A stretch of 64,000 nt of DNA from Methanosarcina sp. (GCF_028693135.1 NZ_JAQUVZ010000004.1:1-64000), one strand, 5' to 3'. Counted from the stretch's first letter, positions 55,743 to 64,000 are shown. Translations and numbers: made by a program. Notes: generated by a model not told the origin, from the letters alone.

Positions 55743-57035
55743 TTATTCTTCAGAAATCTCCTCTATTTTTGCCCCAAGGTTACGCATTTCTTTAAAGAAA
55801 TCAGGGTAAGAGATCGAAACTGATTCTGTAGTGTCAATTGTCGTATTTCCTGCCACCATCCCTGCAATTGCAAGGGACATAACAATTCTGTGGTCATCCC
55901 AGCCGTGGACTGCTGCCCCTTTCAGTTCTCCCCCTGTAATTGTCAGGCTGTCCTTCTCTTCTTTAAGGATGACTCCAAACTTTGGAAGTTCAATCGCAAG
56001 GGCGCGAAGCCGATCGGTTTCCTTGTAGCGGACATGCTCGGCATTTTCTATCCTGCTCGTCCCTTCGGCAACCGAAGCCAGGACGGCAACAGTGGGCACA
56101 AGGTCCGGGGTTGCGCCGGCATCGAAGGTGATGGCTTTGAGGGGTTTTCCTCCCCTTACCGTAACCTTTCCGGCTTTTCTGTCCCAGGTGATATCTGCTC
56201 CCATGCGTTCCAGGGTTTCGATTATCACAAGATCTCCCTGTTTTGAAGGGAAGAGGTTTTTGACTGTAACTTCTGATCCTTCGATCATGGCTGCAGATGC
56301 AAGCAGGTAGGAAGCAGAGGAAAAATCACCTGGAATGGTATACTCTTTGAGATTATATTTTTGTTTTCCAGGGATGATGAATCTGATGCCGTTATTATCA
56401 TCGGTATGGATTTTGACTCCTGCCAGTTCGAGCATTTCCAGAGTCACGTCAACATAGGGCTTTGATTTAAGCTCTCCGACGATTGAGAGGGTGGTACTGT
56501 TTTCTGCAAGAGGGCAGGCTATAAGGAGGGCGGAGATAAATTGCGAACTGATAGACCCATCAATTGTCACAATAGCTCCTCCAAGCCCCCCTTTAACCAC
56601 AATAGGAGCTCTTTCGTTTCCGCGAGTCGAGAACGCTTTTACCCCCAGCTTGTTAAGGACCTCGAGGAGGGGTCCGTTGGGCCTTGTACGAAGGGAAGCA
56701 TCTCCCGTAAGCACGGTGATCCCTTCAGTGAGGGCTGCAATTGCCGTCATGAAGCGGAGGGTTGTCCCGGAGTTTGCAGCATCAATTACATCATTCGGAA
56801 CTTTGGGTTTTCCATTCACGCCCTGGATGAAGAGATCATCTTCCTTCTGTTCTATGGAAGCTCCGAACATCCTGGATGCCTGGATGGTAGCGAGGGTGTC
56901 AGCGGAGAGCAGGGGGCGGTGGATGACTGCTCCTTTAGATAGGGCTGCCAGGGTTATGGCCCTGTGAGTATAACTCTTTGAAGGGGGTGCAAAGACTTCC
57001 CCTTTAATCGACGATTTGTTGATCGAAACACGCAT
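55743..57035 (-). CDS. aroA: EPSP synthase (3-phosphoshikimate 1-carboxyvinyltransferase)
   Basis: This enzyme joins shikimate-3-phosphate with phosphoenolpyruvate on the way to chorismate. 430 residues with N-terminal PPSKSYTHRAITLAALSKG, DAANSGTTLRFMTA, TGDASLRTRPNGPLLEVL, the ISSQFISALL block, and C-terminal VRYKETDRLRALA and WDDHRIVMSLAIAG. It stands alone about 45 kb from the other aro genes. Shikimate kinase and chorismate synthase are not in the window. Confidence 0.97.
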   Translation of the reverse strand: MRVSINKSSIKGEVFAPPSKSYTHRAITLAALSKGAVIHRPLLSADTLATIQASRMFGASIEQKEDDLFIQGVNGKPKVPNDVIDAANSGTTLRFMTAIAALTEGITVLTGDASLRTRPNGPLLEVLNKLGVKAFSTRGNERAPIVVKGGLGGAIVTIDGSISSQFISALLIACPLAENSTTLSIVGELKSKPYVDVTLEMLELAGVKIHTDDNNGIRFIIPGKQKYNLKEYTIPGDFSSASYLLASAAMIEGSEVTVKNLFPSKQGDLVIIETLERMGADITWDRKAGKVTVRGGKPLKAITFDAGATPDLVPTVAVLASVAEGTSRIENAEHVRYKETDRLRALAIELPKFGVILKEEKDSLTITGGELKGAAVHGWDDHRIVMSLAIAGMVAGNTTIDTTESVSISYPDFFKEMRNLGAKIEEISEE

Positions 57036-57160
57036 TTACAACAGGACTCCAGGTTTTTCTACTGTTTATTCTGATAGCTGCATGGAATATTTATTCTGAT
57101 ATTCTCATGGAATACTTACTCTTACCAGGTTTTTCTATCTAAATTCGTATGATTTGAGAT

Positions 57161-57814
57161 TCAGCACACGCCTTTCACGATATTTTCTACCGTATCCCAG
57201 TCGTGGTCGTAAACATGGGCGGAAATGCTGACCGTGGTGATTGTTCCTGGTTCTATTCCGACCCTTTTGGCAACGTATTCAAGGAGCCTGGAAAGCCCGT
57301 AAAGGTTTGCAGGGTAGGCTCCTCCGAAATCGTGGCTCCTGAAGAGTGTGGTAAGGTGAATCTTTCCGTCCCTTATCTTGAAGTCGTCGAGTATCATGCA
57401 GGGAACTTCATTGACTTTAGTGTCCACAGGCGGGATCCAGGTTACAGCTGTGGCCCGCCGGGAAGTGGGGCTCTCCTTTAACTTCTCGATTACATATTCG
57501 ATCTGGTCTACTTCCCCATTCCAGTTCCTGAGGCGCTGCCCGTAGGTGTACTCAAAGTCCTGGACGTTTTCGCCCGAAATCAGCTGCTTTGCATACTCTT
57601 CAAGCCTTTCTTCATTCCAGGCAGTATCTTCGGGAATTCTGTCCGTATAGGGGTCTTCAATTACCACCATCAAATCCATAAATTCCCTGATCTGGCTGCC
57701 CCGTTCGTCGGTAATTACCTGTCCGTGGTTCCAGATGATGTTAAGCCCGCGGTACCATGCATCAGAGATATTCTTTGCTCTGATGATCCTGCCAATCTCA
57801 AACTTGTCTTCCAT
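57161..57814 (-). CDS. thyA: Thymidylate synthase (archaeal type)
   Basis: 217 residues, shorter than bacterial ThyA (264) as in other methanogens. The catalytic Cys is in NEVPCMILDDFKI, and the substrate-binding Arg and Asn-type residues are in FRSHDFGGAYPANLYGL. It methylates dUMP with a folate or methanopterin-like donor. ATG 57814, with AGATAGGATG-type A+T-rich sequence upstream. The 125-bp gap to aroA has no gene. Confidence 0.93.
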   Translation of the reverse strand: MEDKFEIGRIIRAKNISDAWYRGLNIIWNHGQVITDERGSQIREFMDLMVVIEDPYTDRIPEDTAWNEERLEEYAKQLISGENVQDFEYTYGQRLRNWNGEVDQIEYVIEKLKESPTSRRATAVTWIPPVDTKVNEVPCMILDDFKIRDGKIHLTTLFRSHDFGGAYPANLYGLSRLLEYVAKRVGIEPGTITTVSISAHVYDHDWDTVENIVKGVC

Positions 57815-58318
57815 AGAAAATTCCCCGATCAGGTTAAGATAGGATGTGGATAATCAACATAATAAGTTACATAATAATTTATTATTGCGAAAACACTTTC
57901 CAGACCCGATTTTTTTATCTGCCTTCCAAATATTTTCTTACTAACGGCAAATAAGAACGGTAAATATGCTGTTTTGTTGGGTCCGGTTTTCTTATCTTTT
58001 TGTCAGCACATTAATAATAAACTGATGCTTTTGCTGACTGTCTTTTATTGACTGTCTTTTATTGACTATTTGTCCTTTCCATTTTATCTATCGCTTTCTT
58101 TTATAAGTGCTTTTTCTTATGTGCAATCTGATAACATATGGCATGCTAAATTTAAAAAAATACCGGGCAAACTTTCAGAGAGAAAATAATGCAAGAAAAA
58201 TGAATAAATAATGCAGGGGAGCGAAAAACAAAAATGAAAACGTAAAGAGGTAATAGGAAAACATGAAAAACAAAAACGAAAAAGATAAAAAATAAAAAGA
58301 AAAAAAGATTTGAGGGAT
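57815..58318. other. A+T-rich spacer between thyA and htpX
   Basis: 504 bp without a gene. TGACTGTCTTTTAT is tandemly repeated with a partial third copy (about 58036-58070). The stretch from 58180 to 58318 is A-rich on the plus strand and so gives U-rich minus-strand RNA after htpX, likely its terminator. Confidence 0.5.
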
Positions 58319-59179
58319 TTAGAATCTCATTGCCCTCAGGCGCTTTACACGCTCATCGGTTACCGGGTGGGTCCTGAAGAGAGACTGGAGTATTCCACCC
58401 TTTAGGGGGTTTACAATGAACATGTGTGCTGTGGTCTCTTTTGCCTGGACATCCCTGATGCTTGGCTGGAAGTGGGAGTTTCCGTATTCCAGTTTTTCCA
58501 GGGCATTTGCAAGTGCCCAGGGTTTTTTGCACATCCTGGCGCCCTCGTAATCCGCAGCAAATTCCCTTGAACGGGAGATTGCAAGCTGGATCAGGGTTGC
58601 AGCCAGAGGCGCGAGAACCGCCATCACTATAAAGCCTACTATTCCCCCGTTGTCATCATCCCTGCCACCAAAACCGCCGAAGATTGCAGCCCAGCGGGCC
58701 CAGGTGGCAAGCATGGTGATCACACCGGCAATTGTTGCAGCCACTGCACTGATAAGGGTGTCGCGGTTTTTGACGTGGGCCAGCTCGTGGGCCAGCACCC
58801 CTTCGATCTCTTCATTCGAGAGCAGGTTGAGAATTCCGGTTGTAACAGCCACAGCTGCATGCTGTGGGTTCCTGCCTGTTGCAAAGGCATTTGGCATCCC
58901 GGACTCAACGATATAAACCTTAGGTTTTGGAAGTCCTCCCTTCATTGCAAGGTCGCTCACGATCCTGTGCAGGTTCGGGGACTCTGCTGGAGTAACCTCC
59001 CTTGCCTTGTACATTTTCAGCACGATCGTATCGCTGTACCAGTAACTTCCAAAGTTTATGACGACCGCAAACAAGAATGCGATTATCATCCCGCCCGTCC
59101 CACCGAAGTAGTTTCCGATAAGGACCAGAAGCCCTGTAAGGGAAGCGAGCAGAATTGTGGTTTTAAACATGTTCTTCAT
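58319..59179 (-). CDS. htpX: HtpX-family membrane zinc metalloprotease
   Basis: 286 residues. The zinc motif [10 protein letters not shown] (HExxH) lies at about residue 130, with the third ligand Glu in [10 protein letters not shown]. There are two N-terminal helices ([18 protein letters not shown] and [17 protein letters not shown]) and two more helices after the active site. It degrades damaged membrane proteins. The C-terminus carries the [21 protein letters not shown] motif of the family. Confidence 0.94.
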   Translation of the reverse strand: MKNMFKTTILLASLTGLLVLIGNYFGGTGGMIIAFLFAVVINFGSYWYSDTIVLKMYKAREVTPAESPNLHRIVSDLAMKGGLPKPKVYIVESGMPNAFATGRNPQHAAVAVTTGILNLLSNEEIEGVLAHELAHVKNRDTLISAVAATIAGVITMLATWARWAAIFGGFGGRDDDNGGIVGFIVMAVLAPLAATLIQLAISRSREFAADYEGARMCKKPWALANALEKLEYGNSHFQPSIRDVQAKETTAHMFIVNPLKGGILQSLFRTHPVTDERVKRLRAMRF

Positions 59180-59791
59180 GACTTCTCACACGACGTCCTC
59201 CCAGGCTAACGTCTGGGTTTTCAGTCTTTTGATTTATCTGTCTTTATTTCTTTCAATAAGTTAGATCAGGTAGAACCAATGGTATATACTCTGATTGCGT
59301 ATATATATTTTTTATCTTCCATATGGATGTTTTTCCTTTTTGTATCATTTATCATTCCAATTTTATCTAAAAAAGCCCTTAAATTCTATAAAGTGGAAAG
59401 TTTATTTCCTGGATTGGAAGTTCGATTTTTATACAAAAAGTTTTATCCTGCTTTCTGTGGCAATCCCCATATTTTAAATTCGCAGCAGCCTTTAAAATAT
59501 CTGTTTGGGGATATTTATTTTGCTTTTGTCTTTGAATGTATGTTTTAGTTTGATTTCAAACTAATTATTGGGTTACAGGTATATATATTTATTGAAAAAA
59601 ATTTTACTAAATTAGTTTCAATGAAAATGAATGAAGCTTAGATTTTGCCATTACTGCAGTTGCTATTACTGTAGTTGCCATTACTAAAGATCTTTGATTC
59701 TTTATTACAGTTTCAATAAGTTACATGTTTATGCTTAACTTTCAAAGCGAATCAGAAGTATGATGCTTCTTGTGAGACGAATACCCAATAT
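59180..59791. other. Spacer with an IS-like hairpin
   Basis: 612 bp without a credible gene; a short frame at 59279-59548 is Phe- and Tyr-rich with no motifs. Close to htpX, CCCAG (59200-59204) pairs with CTGGG (59213-59217) beside GACGTCCTC. This resembles hairpins found at Methanosarcina transposon ends. Triplet-like repeats (GTTGCCATTACT, GTTGCTATTACT) occur near 59644-59690. Confidence 0.4.
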
Positions 59792-60721
59792 TCAGATTAC
59801 TCCATCTTCAAAATAATCCGTATCCATTTTTTTAACATCGTAAGACTTTACTTTAGAAACTCCGGCCCCATATTCAATCATCAGCCTTGCAAGCATTTCC
59901 CCCTCCACCAAGATAATATTCCCGGTGAGATCGGCATATTCAATAGCCTCTTTTGAAAAACCTGAGGTCGTTATGAAAACTCCCTTCTTCGCCTTTTTCC
60001 CTATCAGGGCTCCGGCAAATTTCTGGATTTCAGGTCTTGGGACTGTGCCTTCCCATCGTTTTGCCTGTATGTAGATGACATCAAGCCCGAGCCTGTCTTC
60101 CTTTATGATACCGTCAATCCCACCATCATGACTTTTGCCAACTGCTTTCCCGGCATCAGCTCTTGAACCTCCATAACCCATTTTTGTCAGGACATCAACG
60201 ACCAGTGATTCAAAGAAGTCAGGTGAGCATTTTTTTATGATAGAGAGAATTTCGGAAACGAGTTCGTTGTGAAGTTTCTGGTATGCGATTTCGAGGGACT
60301 CTTCAGGATCAAGATCTTTTTTTATCTCTACAGATTCTGTTCTTGGAATATCTGGCTTATCGATCACAGGCTGTTTATCTTTGTTGTAAAATCCGTTAAA
60401 CTCTTCGTATCGCTTCAAAAAATTGACATCAATGGAAGGAGGTTTCTCTCTCAGAACATCCAATCCTCTCCGGGTAATAGAAAAATATCCCTTTTTTCCG
60501 GAATTCAATAGTCCAGCTTTTTTCAGATAAGTGCTAGCCCATCCGACTCTGTTCTTAAAAATCGCCTGCTGGCCGCTTGGTAGAAGCTCATTTCTTTCCT
60601 CTTCACTTAGCCTGAATTCTTCGGCTAGCTTTTCTACCGCATCGCGGATTCTATGTTCTTTTCCGTCTCCTGCATATTTTAGCAAAGGAAGCATTACGGA
60701 TTGATAATCTGGAATTACCAT
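59792..60721 (-). CDS. mrr: Mrr-type restriction endonuclease
   Basis: 309 residues. The N-terminal Mrr winged-helix region (about 10-90; PLLKYAGDGKEHRIRDAVE, WASTYLKKAGLLNSGKKGYF) is followed by a PD-(D/E)XK domain (about 170-280). Its active site is SHDGGIDGIIKEDRLGLD and VIYIQAKRW, giving Asp and the Gln-x-Lys pair. The family cuts modified foreign DNA (type IV). No methylase adjoins. ATG 60721 is chosen over TTG 60733; GTGAT precedes it. Confidence 0.9.
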   Translation of the reverse strand: MVIPDYQSVMLPLLKYAGDGKEHRIRDAVEKLAEEFRLSEEERNELLPSGQQAIFKNRVGWASTYLKKAGLLNSGKKGYFSITRRGLDVLREKPPSIDVNFLKRYEEFNGFYNKDKQPVIDKPDIPRTESVEIKKDLDPEESLEIAYQKLHNELVSEILSIIKKCSPDFFESLVVDVLTKMGYGGSRADAGKAVGKSHDGGIDGIIKEDRLGLDVIYIQAKRWEGTVPRPEIQKFAGALIGKKAKKGVFITTSGFSKEAIEYADLTGNIILVEGEMLARLMIEYGAGVSKVKSYDVKKMDTDYFEDGVI

Positions 60722-60802
60722 TAGATCACTCAAAAGGCTATATTATTTCATAAAAACTTTGAGTGTCTATCTTGTTATAGTTTGTTATTTTGTTATGTAT
60801 CT

Positions 60803-61342
60803 CTAAATTTCGTACTCCACCCTCACCAACCCACTCTCATACCTCTCCGTATTAATCAACTTGAGCCCGATTTCCTTTTGAATCTGGTCAAACAGTGGAA
60901 TCCCACTTCCAAGAATAACCGGAACCACGAAAATAATCAAATCCTGCACAAGGTCTTCTTCGAGAAACACCTTGATAATCTGGGACCCGCCTATGAGCCA
61001 GATATCTTCCTCAGTATTTTCCTTCAGCCGGCGCGCAAACTCCTCTATGTCTCCGGAAATAAATTCTACGTTTTTTTCGCGGCGCAGGGGCTCTTCTTGT
61101 CTTGTAAAAACATACGCTTTCTTCTCTCCGTAAGGCCAGTCTCCGAAGCCCAATACCTGTTCGTAGGTTTTTCTGCCCATGAGGACTGTGTCGATAGATG
61201 CGTAAAATTCGGAATAACCGTAGTCGGTTTCGGAACTGTTTTCGTATTTGGTTAACCAGTCTATGCTGCCGTTTTCACGGGCTATGAATCCGTCGAGGCT
61301 GCAGGCTATGTAAAGCTTTATTCTGGGTGTGTTATCTTTCAT
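60803..61342 (-). CDS. Dihydrofolate-reductase-like (RibD C-terminal) protein
   Basis: About 179 residues. N-terminal IKLYIACSLDGFIARENGSID, DTVLMGRKTYEQVLGFGDWP, and the nucleotide loop DIWLIGGSQIIKVFLE define the RibD_C/DHFR-like fold. VPVILGSGIPLFD is a typical later strand and loop. The substrate is unknown; methanogens make methanopterin rather than folate. ATG 61342 follows GGGGAAAGGGAAA, which favours it over ATG 61357. Confidence 0.85.
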   Translation of the reverse strand: MKDNTPRIKLYIACSLDGFIARENGSIDWLTKYENSSETDYGYSEFYASIDTVLMGRKTYEQVLGFGDWPYGEKKAYVFTRQEEPLRREKNVEFISGDIEEFARRLKENTEEDIWLIGGSQIIKVFLEEDLVQDLIIFVVPVILGSGIPLFDQIQKEIGLKLINTERYESGLVRVEYEI

Positions 61343-61432
61343 TTTCCCTTTCCCCATTTAGTGACATATTATGGTTTTATGTTGATTTTGCTTCTTATTT
61401 ATTGTTTCATTTCTGTTGTTGTACGGCTCAGG

Positions 61433-61450
61433 CCGTTCGCTAGCGAACGG
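61433..61450. repeat. Perfect 18-bp palindrome
   Basis: CCGTTCGCTAGCGAACGG is fully self-complementary. It lies between the DHFR-like gene and the tandem operator-like sites. It could be a protein site or a dispersed palindromic element. Confidence 0.7.
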
Positions 61451-61561
61451 GACAAGACAGACGGAGATAAGCTATTCACGCAGCCTGGGTGAAGTTTTTG
61501 CTCTGTTTTTTGCTTGCTTTTTTCCAGATTAAGCTGGGAAATACATACTTTCTATCATAGT

Positions 61562-61613
61562 GGTCTCCTATAGAAGACCATAATAAGGCAAAATTGGTCT
61601 TTTATAGAAGACC
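61562..61613. promoter_or_regulatory. Two tandem near-palindromic operators
   Basis: GGTCTCCTATAGAAGACC (61562-61579) and GGTCTTTTATAGAAGACC (61596-61613) are copies of one 18-bp palindrome, each with a single deviation. They are centred 34 bp apart, about three helical turns. The second contains TTTTATAG, a possible TATA box for the cysteine-rich membrane protein whose ATG is 63 bp on. This is the arrangement of a repressor that blocks TBP. Confidence 0.65.
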
Positions 61614-61676
61614 GTTTTCCATCAAAACTCCACGAAATCCAAACCTTTTTACCTTTCCTTCCTCTAAAATTCTTCC

Positions 61677-62189
61677 ATGTCCCCACTGAATTCCGGCATC
61701 CCCCTCAAAACCGAGCACTCCACCAGAGACCGCCTCTACTGGAATTTCTTCAATATAATCCCTTTTCTAATCGGCTCCATAGCAATTGCCAGAGATTCTC
61801 TCAAATGGGTGGCAGTTTACATAGGTATAGCTCTTTTTTTCTTCCTCGTAATCGAATTCCGTTTTACCTGCACCCACTGCCTGTACTACATCCGGAGCAA
61901 GGGTTGTGTAAAGTGCATGATGCTTTCGGGAGTGCCAAAGATTTTCAAAGCTCGTCCCGGCCCACATAGCCCTTTTGAAAAGGTAATGACTGTGCTTGGA
62001 GCCCTTCCCATGTTTTTCTTTCCGGTTTACTGGCTGGTCAGGGACCCTCTGCTGCTGGGAGGATATGTTGTTTCCTGGGCGCTGTTCTTTTTGACAGCAA
62101 GGAGGTATGAGTGCGTCCGTTGCATCAATTTTGAGTGCCCTATGAATCGGGTGCCTGTTGAGGTAAGGAGAGAGTTCAAGACAAATTAA
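61677..62189 (+). CDS. Cysteine-rich four-helix membrane protein
   Basis: 170 residues. About four hydrophobic segments (IIPFLIGSIAIA, VAVYIGIALFFFLVIEF, VMTVLGALPMFFFPVYWLV, LLGGYVVSWALFFLT) alternate with two cysteine clusters: CTHCLYYIRSKGCVKCM and CVRCINFECPMN. Six or seven Cys in each half suggest metal or disulfide exchange at the membrane. No heme CXXCH. Directly behind the tandem operators. Family unknown. Confidence 0.68.
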   Translation: MSPLNSGIPLKTEHSTRDRLYWNFFNIIPFLIGSIAIARDSLKWVAVYIGIALFFFLVIEFRFTCTHCLYYIRSKGCVKCMMLSGVPKIFKARPGPHSPFEKVMTVLGALPMFFFPVYWLVRDPLLLGGYVVSWALFFLTARRYECVRCINFECPMNRVPVEVRREFKTN

Positions 62190-62281
62190 GGAAAACCTAT
62201 TTATAGTTTAACTAGGAAATAGGATTCTGTGTTCCTGTAACTAATTAAGGAACTGCAAAACCAGAAAAGGAGATCCAGAAA

Positions 62282-62416
62282 ATGAAAGAAAAAGTGCAGA
62301 AACAGGCTCAAAAACCCGTTTTGCATGGGTTTTTGTTTGGTAACGGCATGTTTATCACTCCCGCGGAAATGAGAATCATGGAAAGCCTCGGGGTAGTCCC
62401 GGCAACACGAGCATGA
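62282..62416 (+). CDS. Small 44-residue protein
   Basis: ATG 62282 follows AAAAGGAGATCCAGAAA, a strong Shine-Dalgarno. The frame ends TGA 62414-62416. The peptide begins MKEKVQKQAQKPVLHGFLFG, is basic, and has a central GNGMFITPAEMRIMES. It lies 93 bases after the cysteine-rich membrane protein in the same direction and could belong with it. No family recognised. Confidence 0.5.
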   Translation: MKEKVQKQAQKPVLHGFLFGNGMFITPAEMRIMESLGVVPATRA

Positions 62417-62814
62417 ACTCGAAAGGTGAACCGGGAAAGGGCATATTGTAAAAGGGTCAAATAACTCGTCAATAAACAATCTGTAACCAACTTCCTAAAT
62501 CTCGAGCTACCTATTAACTAACCTCCAAAAATCCAACAAAATAACTTCCTAATAGTTAAATCGATCTTCCCATTACCAGTGATTTGCTCCAGACCATACT
62601 TAAGCTCAATAAGATGGCTATGGAAGTTGAATCAATAAAAAAAGAAGCATATGAAAATTTACTGAAAATTATCTTGTTGACCTGTTAAGCTTTGTTATCT
62701 TGTTGACCCGTTAAGCTTTGTGCTTTTTCTGAGTTCAGATTCTTTCATTTCTTTCTTTTACTTTTTTATTGTTTTTTGGCAGTATAAATGAACAGGTACA
62801 CGCCTGCACCTGAA
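62417..62814. other. Spacer with a 26-bp tandem duplication
   Basis: 398 bp, no gene seen. The most notable feature is the direct repeat at 62669-62720. A T-rich run at 62740-62770 could terminate transcription from the left. Confidence 0.45.
62669..62720. repeat. Two tandem 26-bp repeats
   Basis: TTATCTTGTTGACCTGTTAA and the following GCTTTG (62669-62694) are repeated at 62695-62720 with one C for T change. Non-coding. Confidence 0.9.
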
Positions 62815-63348
62815 TTAACTTCCGTCCTTTTTAAAGGAGTATGTCTTTTTGCCCTTCTTTTTCAGCTTGAAAAGTTTTTTCCGGGTTACACCTTCCATGA
62901 TTTCTTCCTCTTTCATGTGATGGTCACTAAAAGAAAGTGTCCCTTCGGGCTTCAGGACGCGGTGCAATTCTTTCATAACAAGTTCCGGCTTGTTCAGGGT
63001 ATGATATGTATCATAGAAAAGGACTATATCCAGGCTCTCGCCGGGCAAGCCGGTATCGTAATCGGAAAGTATAGTCTCTATGTTTTTCAGCTGTTTTATC
63101 GAAGTCAGGTGCCGGACCATCTCAACAGCAACCGGATTGATGTCCAGGGCATAGACTTTTCCTGAAGGGCCCACCATTTCGGAAGCGTCACGGATATAGG
63201 AACCTGACCCGCAGCCGTAATCCAGAATTTTGAAACCGGGCTTTATCCCTGCTTCTTCCATGATTTTTCTGCGGGGGAAAAAGAAGTCCCGGAACTTGAA
63301 GATAAGGGTCGTTGCGTGAAATCGAAAATCAGAAGCTGGCTCTTCCGT
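62815..63348 (-). CDS. SAM-dependent methyltransferase (apparent ACG start)
   Basis: Class I methyltransferase: motif I FKILDYGCGSGSYI, acidic motif KVYALDINP, motif IV DIVLFYDTYH and post-motif HRVLKPEGTLSFSDHH. An open frame with good coding character extends upstream of ATG 63261 (residues FRDFFFPRRKIMEEAGIKPG). It has no ATG, GTG or TTG before a stop. ACG 63348 lies eight bases after the perfect Shine-Dalgarno AAGGAGG (63357-63363). From there it is 177 residues. ATG 63261 has no Shine-Dalgarno. Substrate unknown. Confidence 0.82.
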   Translation of the reverse strand, partial: TEEPASDFRFHATTLIFKFRDFFFPRRKIMEEAGIKPGFKILDYGCGSGSYIRDASEMVGPSGKVYALDINPVAVEMVRHLTSIKQLKNIETILSDYDTGLPGESLDIVLFYDTYHTLNKPELVMKELHRVLKPEGTLSFSDHHMKEEEIMEGVTRKKLFKLKKKGKKTYSFKKDGS

Positions 63349-63705
63349 GGTGTTTTCCTCCTTATGGTCAGTCCTTGATTAAGTAATGTTTCAGGTCTTT
63401 TTTTTGCAGACGGCTTTTTTCTTCAAGCCTATTTTGAGGTTGACATGCTTTATATTTTTCCTAAGGAAAGTTTTCATGATTTTTTTTCTATCAGATTTTT
63501 GTTCTATCAGATATTCGGATACATGTATAATCAAAGTACTGCCTGATAATCAAGGTGCTGCCTGAAGTAGCTATCCGGACTTAGGGTCACCATTGTTATA
63601 ATGCAGCACAAAACCTTAATGTAAAATCAAAAAGTAGAATAATCTCATAAAGTATCTAAGTAAAGCAATCAAATTTTCTTAATTGAAGGAATGAAAGTGA
63701 CAAGC
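63349..63705. other. Divergent spacer before the nitrilase-family gene
   Basis: 357 bp without a gene. It holds the Shine-Dalgarno of the methyltransferase (63357-63363, minus strand). T-rich and A-rich tracts follow (63400-63500). A direct repeat, ATAATCAA-type GTRCTGCCTGA, is found around 63530-63565. Promoters for both flanking genes probably lie here. Confidence 0.4.
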
Positions 63706-64000
63706 ATGAAAGCTGCCTGCATCCAGATGAATATCTCGCTTTGCTCTAAACATGAAAACCTTGAGCGTGCCCTCTCCCTTGCAGAAGAAGCAGTTTCAAG
63801 AGGAGCTGAACTACTTGTCTTTCCGGAAGTATTCTCAACCGGCTTTTGTTATGACCATATAGAGGAAGTGGCTGAAACCGTTTCCGGCCCCACGCTTGAA
63901 GCTCTCCGTGCTTTTTCCAGAGAATATGACTGTATTTTTGCAGGCTCAATGATAGAAAAGCTCGAAAGGAATGAAAAGGATACAGTAAGTTCAGAAAAGA
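63706..64000 (+). CDS. Carbon-nitrogen hydrolase (nitrilase family), N-terminal part
   Basis: The frame runs off the right edge with no stop, giving 98 visible residues. MKAACIQMNISLCSKHENLE is the usual start of the family. GAELLVFPEVFSTGF contains the first catalytic Glu. ATG 63706 has AAAGTGA six bases upstream; ATG 63691 is also in frame (MKVTSMKAACI). The catalytic Lys and Cys lie beyond the window, so amidase or carbamoylase specificity cannot be judged. Confidence 0.85.
   Translation, partial: MKAACIQMNISLCSKHENLERALSLAEEAVSRGAELLVFPEVFSTGFCYDHIEEVAETVSGPTLEALRAFSREYDCIFAGSMIEKLERNEKDTVSSEK

Noticed and set aside
55574-55795. 73-codon plus-strand frame starting with TTG after GGGGAGATAATA
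   Set aside because: It runs through the aroA terminator and into the aroA coding region on the other strand, with no motif. Its Shine-Dalgarno was brought by the pilin-unit duplication.
59279-59548. 89-codon hydrophobic frame after htpX
   Set aside because: Phe- and Tyr-rich composition from A+T-rich DNA, no Shine-Dalgarno, no recognisable domain.
62201-62479. Minus-strand 92-codon frame
   Set aside because: It is the antisense of the small plus-strand gene with a good ribosome-binding site, and is rich in Phe, Ser and His without a family signature.

Overview
This window is chromosomal DNA of a Methanosarcina-type methanogenic archaeon. It carries a complete methyl-coenzyme M reductase operon (mcrBDCGA), the archaeal shikimate route that starts from a 6-deoxy sugar, a bifunctional Fae-Hps, type III RuBisCO, the large subunit of DNA polymerase D, SRP54, a Cdc48/VAT ATPase and a seven-gene Mrp antiporter. 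Gene content and order resemble what I know of Methanosarcina acetivorans. The modifiable McrA residues His271, Arg285, Gly465 and Cys472 fall at the positions reported for that species. Species assignment is inference only.

Layout. 1-5.3 kb: two identical tRNA-Cys genes, nth, fae-hps, tpiA and a HEAT-repeat secreted protein. 5.6-10.9 kb: aromatic amino acid genes on the minus strand (aroA', aroB', aroD, aroE, tyrA). 11.4-14.2 kb: guaAA, srp54, a tandem repeat and two initiator tRNA-Met genes. 14.4-21.3 kb: small zinc proteins, a chagasin-like lipoprotein, a formyltransferase-like enzyme, a FilR1-type regulator, a phosphoribosyltransferase and two unknown membrane or secreted proteins. 21.9-26.0 kb: an apparent proteostasis cluster (HTH regulator, Cdc48, two Hsp20). 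27.6-33.6 kb: mrpABCDEFG. 34.5-44.1 kb: metallophosphoesterase, hydantoinase-family protein, rbcL, sua5, a small membrane protein and DNA polymerase DP2. 44.4-52.4 kb: the MCR locus, with the arginine methylase mmp10 divergent from mcrBDCGA and the cysteine methylase mcmA convergent with it. 53.1-55.5 kb: tandem archaeal pilin-like paralogs. 55.7-64 kb: aroA, thymidylate synthase, htpX, an Mrr-type nuclease, a DHFR-like reductase, a cysteine-rich membrane protein, a methyltransferase and the start of a nitrilase-family gene.

Functional links. Fae-Hps supplies pentose phosphate precursors and scavenges formaldehyde. RuBisCO III acts in AMP and ribose salvage. The aro genes, together with aroA 45 kb away, cover most of the pathway to chorismate and on to tyrosine. 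Mmp10 and McmA are known to methylate McrA Arg285 and Cys472, so this locus holds the enzyme and two of its modifiers.

The most unusual signals are these. Several genes appear to start at near-cognate codons: CTG in both pilin paralogs and in tpiA, and ACG in a methyltransferase, each behind a strong Shine-Dalgarno sequence. The pilin CTGs are overlapped by short leader ORFs. The mcr leader has two perfect stems that cross each other. IS200/IS605-type transposon ends that look like omega-RNA 3' hairpins occur without any tnpB. Two tandem 18-bp near-palindromes precede a cysteine-rich membrane protein. TyrA carries a C-terminal domain resembling the PheRS anticodon-binding fold. All of these come from reading the sequence by eye, without database searches.
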